Under the pieces are notes generated by a model. That model did not search any database and was not told where the DNA came from. It saw nothing but the letters and a program-made list of their open reading frames with translations. Made by a program: the position numbers and the translations under genes. A DNA stretch of 27,310 bases from Monoraphidium neglectum (taxonomy: Eukaryota; Chlorophyta; Chlorophyceae; Sphaeropleales; Selenastraceae): the NCBI RefSeq assembly GCF_000611645.1, contig NW_014013205.1, positions 1 through 27,310 of the forward strand, in the 5' to 3' direction. This document shows positions 10,206-18,525 of the stretch, in pieces; within the stretch, counting starts at the first letter, position 1; every line of letters starts with the position of its first letter.

Positions 10206-11021
10206 TGAGGGGCGCCCGCTGTCACAGCGGCGCCTTCGGCGCGCGTGTGCGTGCAGCAGCCGGGGTGTTTCTTGGCAGGGGCAGGATCTGTTTGAGGGAC
10301 TATTGGCCACCGCTTTGGGCTTTGCAGTCAACTCCCAAGTCGAGACTTGTTTGTGGTACGCTTCTCAACAGTTCCTAGCAGGATCCCAGGTCACTCATCA
10401 TGAGGTTGTTGCCAACGTTTGCCATGGGTCGCAACCCTCCCTCCGCCAATCCAAGCACTCGTATGCCGTTCACAAAACTGCTCGCCAGCGTTCCCGCACG
10501 GACCGCCACCTGCTCCGCACGCCCCCAGATTCCCGATGCCCGCACCACGCTTCTTGCTGCCAATCTCCGGGTCTCCAGCGCACGGCAGGTCCCATGCTCA
10601 GGCTGCCGCACCCAGCAGCCGCTGTAGACCTTTTGCTAAAGCTCATCCCCTTATGGGTTTGCTGACGTTGATGCGAGCGGCGCCATCTGCCCTTGCCATT
10701 TTCTCCTTGCTTTCGACGGCGCGTGCGCTTCACGCACCCGCCGCCACTGCTTGCGTGGGCCATCCCTTGAGGGCTGTCAATTTTGTGGCCCCGGTTGCAT
10801 ACGACAAACCTAAACCCCTTGTACCACAGATTTAGTTAGTGGCCCCTTTGCCGCCAACGGCGGGCGGCCCTTTGCCGCATATCTTTGAACCCAGAGCTAC
10901 TCCTGCGCTGGAGCCTGAGGACGGCAGGCGGCTGTGGTTAGCAGTGAGCGTCGGGTCGTTTTTCTCGTGCGCGGGGCAGGGGCGCCCGGCGGGCGTGTGC
11001 ATGCGATTGATGCCAGTCATG

Positions 11022-11026
11022 TGTAA
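11022..11026 (+). other. Candidate polyadenylation signal TGTAA
   Basis: First TGTAA downstream of the stop at 10205, but about 820 bases away, which is long for a 3' untranslated region. Motif and position are the only evidence. Confidence 0.25.
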
Positions 11027-11350
11027 CCACCTGTTGACACAAACCCAACAGTCCTGCTGGTCACCAGTCTGGGGATCGCAACGAGGACCTTAAAACCATG
11101 GTTGACATAGGAGATCTGGGGCATTGGACCAGGTCGGCCTCCTGTGCGTTGTGTGTTGCAGATGGATGACCGCAGCAGCCGCAATCCAACCGTGGCCGTG
11201 TATTAAAAGGGTATGGCAAGGCCGACATTCACTTACTCTAACTGGATTATCTTACATGTTATTTTGCTGGCTCAGGTACCAGCAAGTTGCAAAGTGTGAT
11301 CATCATTACGTGGTTCAGTGGTGGCAGCTGCTGCGCCAAATGACTAGCTA

Positions 11351-11377
11351 GCAGCAGCAGCAGCAGCAGCAGCAGCG
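11351..11377 (+). repeat. Short (GCA)9 trinucleotide repeat
   Basis: Nine perfect GCA units in intergenic DNA about 200 bases upstream of the second paralog. It is not within any supported coding frame. Confidence 0.9.
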
Positions 11378-11582
11378 GTGTCGCTGCCCTTGCACAGGCG
11401 GCCGAAACAGAGGCCTGGCAGCGGCTTACGCACCATTAATAAGATTTATTACAAAGTTACCTGTGGTTTAACGCCCACGCAGTTGACAATCGCGCTGCTT
11501 GATCGGATCGGTTTGCTTGAGGTACGGAGCGCGGGGAAGAGAAACCCGCTTACCTAGCGCGTGAGCCCGTAGTAATTCGCAC

Positions 11583-13787
11583 ATGAGAGGCGTTATAGCA
11601 ATGCGGCCAGACGTGAGGGTCGCCGCCGTGGCGCTGCTGCTGCTGGTCGCATCGGCGGAGGCGGCGTGGTCGCCGCTATCAATTTTCACAAGCAGAGTGT
11701 CAGGGAAATTTGACAAGCGCAGCGTCTCAGACTCGGCAAATGCGTGCTCAAACACAAGTGCGTGGCGCGAGCGCCGTCATTGGGCCGGGTGCCCATGGCG
11801 GCCTGCGTGTGCACATGCGAGCGTACGGGGCGCGAATGCAAGCAAGCGGCGTGCAGATGCCTGCACAAAATAGCCCAGGACGGTTGTGCCCCACATACAA
11901 GCTTACCTGCAGCCCCCTCCTGCGTATCGTGGCATTGTGAACGCCAGCCGCCTCATCGATCCTGCAGCCGGCGGCTGAACGGCGCAGCCGACAGCTGTAG
12001 GCCCCCAACCCTGCCTACATCGCAAACGTCCCACCATTCCTCCCCCACTGGCTCGCACATGCTAACTCGCAACTGTCGCCCCTTGGAACCCCAGATCTGT
12101 ACACCAAGCCCTCGATCGCCAAGATCCAGGTCTGCAGCCGCTCCGTCGCCGTCTCCCGCAACGGCGGCGGCCCCGCGAGCAGCAGCACCAAGAGCAGCTT
12201 CCACCTGCCTCAAGTGGCAAGCACTGCCTGCGCCGAGGCGGTGACAGACGGAGTCAAGGCGCTCTGCGTCGGCGGCGACCCAATCGCCACCATCTCCTCG
12301 ATGGCCTCGACCTGCGCCTCAGCTATCGCAGAGCTGCAGGCGTCCGTAATCAGCGGCGCCGAGGTCAAGGCGGGCAGCGTGTTCCCGCTGGCCAACTTCA
12401 CGAAGAGCGCCTACACCACCGCCTGCACCTCGGGCTGCGCGACCGGCCAGGTCTCCGCCGAGGCCGTCGCGCAGGCGAGCGCGTGCGCGTTCTCCACTCA
12501 GCTGCGCGGCTGCAACGCAGTCAAGAGCATTCTGTCGGAGCAGGCGTACTCGACCGCGTTCGTGCAGACCACCGCGAAGGCCTGGTCCAACGCGTGCGCC
12601 CTGGGGCTCGGCAAGGCCCATGGCGAGGGCGAGGCGCTGGCAAAGACGCTGGTGTCTGTTCTCTCGCGCGCCTTTGGGGACGTCGTCGCCAAGGCGTGCA
12701 GCGAGTGCGACTCCTGCAAGTGCAAGTCGCTGCCCTCGGGTCTGGCCCTCGACAAGCTCAAGGGCGCGTCCGACACCGCGGCCACCGCGGCGGACGGCCG
12801 CTTCACGCTGGCGCACGCGTTTGGGAACTCGGTCGCGACGTACTGCGGCAGTGACAAGACGCCACGCGCGCTGAAGACGAGCGTGGACACGACGGTCAGC
12901 ACGCTGGCGACGATGATCGCGGACGTGTACGCCAAGACCAGCGGCAGCAGCACGGCGACGGGCCAGTCGCTGGCGTGCTCTGGTGGCAGCGTGTCCACAG
13001 AGATCCAGGTGGGGGCCGGGGTTGGGTGGGGCCAAAGGCGCGCACTTCCTCATTTTGAGGGTGCAAACGTCTGATTCAGGGCAGGCCAGGACACACTCTT
13101 GGTGCAGCTTGATACGCGCTTTGAATTGCACAGTCACGGCAGCCGCTCGGGAGCTCATACCCTGTGGCCTTCGGACCCACCATCCAATGCACACCTGCAC
13201 AGCTGGTGCGGTAATTATCCACAACAGCCAAGCAGCTTCGGCAGTGCGTGTGTTTGCAAGTTTGACTACCGCCTCGAATGAAACTCTGATACCACACCGA
13301 ACCCTGATACCACACCAAACCCTGATGCCACACCACACCTTGTGCTCTGCAGGCGACCAAGACCGCGATCGTCACTGCCGTCGCCGACGCCAACAGCGTC
13401 GTCTTCGCGCACCGCTGCGCTTCTGCATACGCCAAGCTCGACGGAATGGTCAACCTGCTGAAGGACTCGCTGGAGGACACGTTTGATTCGATTTCGAACG
13501 CGTGCGCCAACGGCGTGACCGGCAAGCCGTCGGTCAACGCGCAGGACGTTGTGAAGAAGGCGCTCGAGTCAAACCAGCCGATCACCGCCGCGATCGGCGG
13601 CGCGGTGCAGGACGCGGTAAACTGCGGCTGCAACCCGGGGACGTGCATCTGGTGCGCGCCTGAGAGGAGCGGCCGCAACGCGAGCCTGGCGTACGACTTT
13701 GGGCGGCCGGGCGCCAAAGGCAACACGAGCACCCCCAAGACACTGCAAGACATCACCAAGATGCTCACAGGCCTCCTCTCCCACTGA
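11583..13787 (+). CDS. Secreted cysteine-motif protein, tandem paralog 2
   Basis: Three exons: 11583-11757, 12095-13008 and 13353-13787 (junction phases 1 and 0), giving 507 residues. Both introns sit at the same places and phases as in the gene at 8191. The start MRGVIAMRPDVRVAAVALLL is a signal peptide with likely cleavage after ASAEA; the ATG at 11601 is an alternative start. Conserved blocks include YTTACTSGC...QVSAEAVAQASACA...RGCNAV, WSNACALG, K-A-C-x2-C-x2-C-x-C at Cys260/263/266/268 followed by a short LPS, and C-x-C-x4-C-x2-C at Cys454/456/461/464. Cysteine spacing matches paralog 1 exactly in the last two motifs, while the residues between have diverged strongly, so the duplication is old or fast-evolving. 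Probably extracellular and disulfide-bonded; no catalytic motif is seen and the role is unknown. Confidence 0.85.
11758..12094 (+). other. First intron of paralog 2
   Basis: A 337-base intron with a GTGCGT donor and acceptor ttggaaccccag, separating the signal-peptide exon from the mature domain. Joining these sites makes an Asn codon (A|AT) at the same place where paralog 1 makes an Asn codon (A|AC). No other feature is seen inside. Confidence 0.7.
13281..13336 (+). repeat. Three imperfect 17-18-base tandem repeats in an intron
   Basis: The unit aa(a)ctctgataccacacc / aaccctgataccacacc / aaaccctgatgccacacc occurs three times in a row, ending about 15 bases before the acceptor of the last intron (13009-13352) of paralog 2. 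The repeat forms part of the region where a branch point and pyrimidine tract would be expected. Confidence 0.85.
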
Positions 13788-14490
13788 GAGGCATGCTGTT
13801 GCGCCGCGCGCTCGCACCTGGCCGCGAGGAGCAGGGGCGGTCGCAGTGCACGCGCCCGATTGAGTGGTGATGTGACGCAAACCTTGGATTGCAGTCTTCC
13901 ATTGCTGGTTTCGTTTCTTTCGTATCCAGACAAGCTGTTTTTTGAAGTGTCAATGGCCCGGCTGCGTCGCGCTGGGCTTTTGGCCGATCAGTTTTGTTAC
14001 TGCTCTGCCCCTTGGGGCTACACAAAGCCCTACTGGTGGGCGACGCACTTCCACAACCTGTGGTGTTGTGGGTTCATTGCAGGTAAAAGGCATTGATCCA
14101 TGTTCGGCTCGGCTGATAATGAAAGTGGATGTACTAGCTGAACAAAATGCAATGCAATGCAGGGCATCCATGGGTGCGCTGGTTGGGTGTCGCAGAGGCT
14201 GAGAGGAGGGATTTGCAGTGCCGCAGCACGCACGCTTGAGCTGCTCGATTGCCTGCCAATTGCGCGTACTGATAACCTGCAGACTGATTGACGACCAAAA
14301 GGCCCCGCTATGAGACATTGAAACAACAAATGTGCATCGTGGTTGTGTCGTGCGTCCACTGCAAGGGGCGCTAGTCGCAGTCGAAACCGCCCACAAGCAG
14401 CACATCACTTTCGGCGGCATGCTATGCGCCCGTGAAGCAAGCCAAACATGAAGCACACAGAAAATTAAATGTAAATTTTTCGTCGCAAAG
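13788..14490. other. Intergenic region, no gene seen
   Basis: About 700 bases between paralog 2 and the next secreted-protein gene. Composition is near balanced, AT-rich at the right end (14455-14480). No open frame has coding support. It must contain the 3' untranslated region of paralog 2 and the promoter of the next gene. Confidence 0.5.
14470..14474 (+). other. Candidate polyadenylation signal TGTAA
   Basis: First TGTAA after the paralog 2 stop at 13787, lying only 16 bases before the ATG of the next gene at 14491. It may instead be a chance match in the AT-rich patch just upstream of that start. Confidence 0.2.
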
Positions 14491-17400
14491 ATGGCTTCTT
14501 TGGTAATCTGGTTGCTAGCAGCGCTCTTATTTTGCAGGGGGGGTACCGCGACTACCATCGCGGGCAGGCACGCACGCGGACTGCTGCAGGACTCTAATGG
14601 TGCGTAAGGGTTTAATTGCGCAGTTACATGACGGCACACGGAGAAGAGGCCCGACAGGGCAGCAAGGGCAGGCACGCAGGGGGGCCTGCGTCCTCCTGGT
14701 GGCAGTGCAGCAGCTGAGGCAGCATTCTGTGTGCGGCCATGTCAACACTATCACATGGTGGCCAAGACGGGATGCCATACAGATCCTTGCACTTGGAGCG
14801 TATGCAGTCACAGTGCGTCACGTGCGCGCATGCGCGCACGACGCGCACGCACCCAGGACACCAACAGATGCTTGCACATACCAGGCACGCCAACAGATGC
14901 ATCACTGTCACACCTCCACAACCGCGCGTCGTGTTGCATCGCGACATGCCACCATCTTGCAGGCGCCGCCGGGGCGCAGCAATCCATGGCGGCGGCCCTG
15001 AGCGTCGCCGCCCAGGCCTACTGCACGCCGGGCTCCCTCGTGCTCTCAGGTAGCATCGACAACAGCCCCAGCAGCGGCGTGTACGCGTTCGGCGAGCGCC
15101 TAGTCGCCGGTATGCTGCTCGACATCTGGAACGCCGCCATGGCGCAGCGGAGCACGGGCGCGGCGGCGACCGCCCCCGACATCCGCGGACTGCCGTGCGA
15201 GGCGCTGCGCAACGTCAGCCGCGTCCTGGAGGCCGCGCAGTCCGCGGCCGAGACGCTGCCCGCGGCGGTCCGGTCCGCGTTCGGGACGCCGGGCCCGACG
15301 TTCTGCCCGGCGGCGGCGGCCGCTTACCAGTCAAACGGGCTGGGGCCCTTTGAGGTTGCAATCGTGATGATGCAGGCCGCCTACGCCGCGTGCCCCGCCG
15401 CCGCGCTGTCGCAGCGCTTCAGCGGCGCGGCCGACCACGAGGCGATGCTCGGCGTGCTGATGGCCGGGCCGCGGCTGTCGGGCGCGGTGCGCAAGACGCT
15501 CGCCGCGGTGATCTCAGAGCCTTGCAGCTGCTGGCGGCAGAGGGCGCCCGCCGACGCCGCGATCGTCGCGGTCTCGCCTGTGCAGCCTGCGCCGCAGTCG
15601 CTGCTCGGCGAGTGGCCCGTGCTGCTGCCGCAGCAGCAGCAGCAGCCGCAGGGGCAGCCGCCGCAGGCGGTGGTGCCGCCCCTGCAGCAAGCTGGTGTGA
15701 TTGCGGTTGCGTCGGTGCCCGAGTCGGCACTGGCCGTGGGGCTGCCGCAGGGCCGCGTAGAGTCGGGCGTGACCTCGGGGGTCCTCTTTACTGGGCTGTC
15801 ATCAAGCCCCAAACCCGCCGCAATCGAGCTGCCCGTTGCAGCTTTCACCGCGCCCCCCGCGACCAACCTGGACTCTTGGGGCGCGCCGGCGTCTTGGGGC
15901 GCGGCGCCCGCGGCGGCGGCGGCGCCGTCCGTGCAGCAGCCGGGCGCCGCCGTTCGAGAGGACGGGCCCCACCCCGCTCTGTCGGCGATTTCAGCGATCG
16001 CGTCGGCGACGGAGCCCAGTTGGTATTCGACAGACCAGTTTGTCCTGCAGGGCGCCTCGCATTGGGACGTGAAGCAGATGGAGCAGTCGCACCAAGGCGG
16101 CCCGCAGTCAGGCGCGGCGCCGGCCGGCAGCGGCGGCGGCGTGGCCGCGGCGACGGTCAACGTTCTCAGCGTGGCGCCGGCGACCGCATCTTCGGTTGAA
16201 GACGTTGATTTTCAGACGCGGGTGGGTGGAGGACTCGCCCTGGCTTCCACAGCACAACCATTTTGGGCTTCTGTGTACCCCCCACATGCCCACATGCCCC
16301 CACCACAACTGTGGCTGCTCTGTAGGTGCCGGCAGGCTGCCAGGTTTTCAAAGCGGCTGACTTTGGGTATCCACATCGGCTTACTCCAGACCCATCCCTC
16401 TGCCAACCTCTCACAGCACACACCCCACATGGCCTCTTCCCCACCCGCCGCCCCTCCTACACCGCAGCTGTCCGCGCCAGCCTCCCGCAGCTCCCGCGCC
16501 TCCCAGCGCGCGGCGCCATCTGCCTCCCCGTCGGCCGCGCCGCCCCATCAAGTCAACAGCGCCCCGCTCATACCCTCCGGCCTCGCCTTCACGGCGTCCC
16601 CCGGCCAATCCTTCAACCTGACGGGCGTGGCCGACCCCGACGGCGACGCGGTTTCGCTGACCTGGACGCTCACGCACGATGAAACGGGCAAGGCGTTCGA
16701 GGGCGCCGGGCCGCTCGTTGCTGTCGACGGCGGCGCGCCCAAGGGCGTGTATCAGCTCATGATCAAGGCGGAGGACGCGTCCGGCGGCGTGGCGGAGCAG
16801 GTGGCGACCGTGGAAGTCCAGGAGTCACAGCCGTCGCCGTCGCCGTCGCCGCCACCGTCGCCGTCGCCATCGCCGTCGCTGTCGCCGCCACTGTCGCCGT
16901 CGCCATCACCTGCGCCTGCGCCTGCGCTGGCCCCGGCCGTGCCGTCGACGGCTGTGCCGGCTGCGAGCGCTAAGGTCGGCGCGTTGGCGCGGCTGTTTGG
17001 CCGTTCGGCGGCGACAGCGGTCAAGCCAGGGACGAGACCAGCGGTAAAGCCGGGAGCCAAGCTTGCGAACAAGCCGGGAACCCAGCAGGAGCGGGGCGCC
17101 AAGGCCTCTAACAGGACAGCCGCAGCGTTGCCAGCGAAAGCTGCCGCCAAGGGGCCCGCCGCTGCCGCCCACAAGCCGGCGGCCAACAGCACCTCCAAGC
17201 CGGCAGTCAAGCCGGCAGTCAAGCCGGCAGTCAAGCCGGCGCCCAAGCCGGTAGCCGGCGCAAAACCTGCCGCCCCGAAGCCGGCCGCGATCAAGCCGGC
17301 GTACAAGCCGGCTCCTGGGGCCAACCATGTGGCCGCCAAGCCGCCGGCCGCCAAGCCGGGGTCCACCGTGTTAGCTGGGTCCAAGCTGGCCCCAAAGCCC

Positions 17401-17964
17401 AGCAACAAGACCACACCTGGCAGCGGGCCAAGGGATGGGTCGCCAAGGGCCGAAGCCACGGTGTTCCTACCCAGGGCCAAGGCTGCGGGAAAGCCCGCGC
17501 CCAAGCCTGCGGTTGCCACCGCAGAGGCCGGAGTGGCCGCGAAGCCCGCGCCGTCGCCCCGGCCGATCCAGCCGGCTGCCCCCAAAAGCGCCACCGGTGA
17601 AACGAAGCGGCCCGTGCCTGCGCCAAAGCCAGGCACCACGCCAGGCGCCAAGCCGCTGGTCAATGCTTCGCCCAAGCGTTCCGCCAAGCCGTCACCCAGG
17701 CCGGCAGCAAAGCCAGCGGCGCCCAGGCCTGCCTCATCCCCGAGGGTCGCACCTGCCAAGCCAGCTGCCTCGCCGAAGCCGGCGGCAGCCTCCGTGCGGG
17801 CGCCCTCGCCGCGGCCGGCCCCCAAAGCTGCACCCAAGCCAGCGCCCATGCGGCAGGAGGCAGGCGCTGCGCGAGCGCAGAAGCGTGCCGGCGTGGCGCA
17901 GCAGATGGCGGCTCACCCGCCCGACAATGGCTGGAGCAATTGGATGTCCTTTGGTCGACACTGA
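14491..17964 (+). CDS. Secreted modular protein: Cys domain, PKD/cadherin-like domain, Ser-Pro and Lys-Pro-Ala tail
   Basis: Three exons: 14491-14599, 14963-16221 and 16468-17964 (junction phases 1 and 0), giving 954 residues. Exon 1 encodes a signal peptide (MASLVIWLLAALLFCRGGTA). Residues about 40-230 are Ala-rich with a few cysteines and end in LSGAVRKTLAAVISEPCSCW (Cys224, Cys226). This aligns in pattern with the region before the C-terminal CxC motif of the two upstream paralogs. A Pro/Gln/Ala linker follows. Residues about 486-574 (SPGQSFNLTGVADPDGDAVS... to VATVEV) look like a PKD/cadherin-like beta-sandwich. Then come Ser-Pro repeats (about 577-606) and some 300 residues of Lys-Pro-Ala repeats, typical of hydroxyproline-rich wall or matrix glycoproteins. 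Likely extracellular and structural or adhesive. The second intron (246 bases) has no in-frame stop, so a retained-intron form is possible. Confidence 0.78.
14600..14962 (+). other. First intron of the modular secreted protein gene
   Basis: A 363-base intron (donor GTGCGT, acceptor accatcttgcag) between the signal-peptide exon and the mature domain. It contains a perfect palindrome at 14821-14840 and a near-direct repeat of ccaacagatgc at 14870-14902. Part of it is open in the frame of exon 2, which could mislead automatic gene finding. Confidence 0.65.
14821..14840. repeat. Perfect 20-base palindrome of alternating purines and pyrimidines
   Basis: Both strands read the same from 14821 to 14840, centred on GCATGC, with alternating CG and CA/TG steps throughout. 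Such sequences can adopt a cruciform or left-handed Z form. It lies in an intron. No protein-binding role is implied by the sequence alone. Confidence 0.9.
16222..16467 (+). other. In-frame intron (possible retained intron)
   Basis: Donor GTGGGT at 16222 and acceptor cctacaccgcag ending 16467. The intron is 246 bases (82 codons), phase 0 on both sides, with no stop in frame. The peptide it would encode is Cys/Trp/His/Pro-rich and unlike its surroundings, and the acceptor has a long pyrimidine-rich lead, so splicing is favoured. Retention would add 82 residues. Confidence 0.6.
16830..16935 (+). repeat. Ser-Pro coding repeat
   Basis: Tandem tcgccg/tcgcca units coding for alternating Ser-Pro, ending in Ala-Pro, within the modular secreted protein. 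Ser-Pro and Ala-Pro runs are typical sites of proline hydroxylation and arabinosylation in algal wall glycoproteins. Confidence 0.85.
17020..17850 (+). repeat. Lys-Pro-Ala coding repeats
   Basis: Degenerate repeats of aagcc(g/a)g(c)... coding for Lys-Pro plus Ala/Gly/Val. Perfect copies of a 12-base unit (aagccggcagtc) occur at about 17199-17240. The tail is strongly basic, so it could bind acidic polysaccharide. The opposite strand is open for over 1 kb here, but only as a mirror of the repeat. Confidence 0.85.
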
Positions 17965-18525
17965 CAGATACCGTTTTTGATTTGCTATGTCCTCTCTTTT
18001 GGCTTTCTGTGGGTACCACGCAACGACCGCGCACCCTTGATCAAGTACCTTGTGCAAAGTGTGGGGGGGATTCCTTGATTTTGACTTTGCACCAGCGACG
18101 GCCGTTTTCAATGGTGTGCACATGGCGCCACAGATTGGACATTGCGGTCCTGAATTTTCTAATGATCGCTCATCGACTCGCACTTTTGCACGTTGGTTAT
18201 TCGACCTGGGGGCGGCTGAGCGAAACTGCCGTGCACGCGAAACGCCGCACGGGTCACCAGAAAGCATGGGTGCGTGTGTCGAATCCCCCTCTATGAATTT
18301 TACTGTACGATTTGTCGTATTCTTGATCAACCAACTGCGCAATAGTCTGGCACGCGTCCCAGCTTCCACAAACGCTGACCCTTCGCTCCTGGGGACAGCT
18401 GTGAGAAAGTAACCAAGTACAATCTGATGTATTTGTAAGGTGTCTTGATCAGAGGACCCTCGCTGCGCACTGAGCACGGCGCACCAAAAAAAAAACGCAC
18501 CACAGCCCCTGGGCGACGAGCAACT
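17965..18525. other. Intergenic region, no gene seen
   Basis: About 560 bases between the modular secreted protein and the MYB gene. It holds the 3' untranslated region with a TGTAA at 18434-18438 and a run of ten A at 18486-18495, 30 bases before the MYB start. No supported coding frame. Confidence 0.5.
18434..18438 (+). other. Candidate polyadenylation signal TGTAA
   Basis: First TGTAA after the stop at 17964, 470 bases downstream, in an AT-rich context (gatgtatttgtaagg). Position and motif fit the green algal signal. Confidence 0.4.

Larger units (their letters stand above)
10206..11582. other. Intergenic region, no gene seen
   Basis: About 1.4 kb between the two tandem paralogs, containing the 3' untranslated region of the first and the promoter of the second. 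Some short open frames exist, but none has biased composition, splice partners or recognisable domains. AT-rich patches near 11240-11260 and 11430-11465 could belong to the downstream promoter. A CAG repeat lies at 11351-11377. Confidence 0.5.

Noticed and set aside
14731..14962. Open frame continuing upstream of the modular protein's second exon, giving an apparent 1077-residue single-exon protein
   Set aside because: The upstream part is Cys/His/Arg-rich without a signal peptide. A signal-peptide exon at 14491-14599 splices in phase to 14963, as in the paralogs.
15390..16199. Long plus-strand frame in a second frame, and minus-strand frame 15381-16160
   Set aside because: Arg/Gly- or Cys/Ser-rich by-products of GC-rich coding DNA overlapping the supported frame.
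16752..17849. 365-residue open frame on the minus strand
   Set aside because: It is the mirror of the Lys-Pro-Ala coding repeat (Gly/Ala/Leu repeats), with no splice structure or domain.
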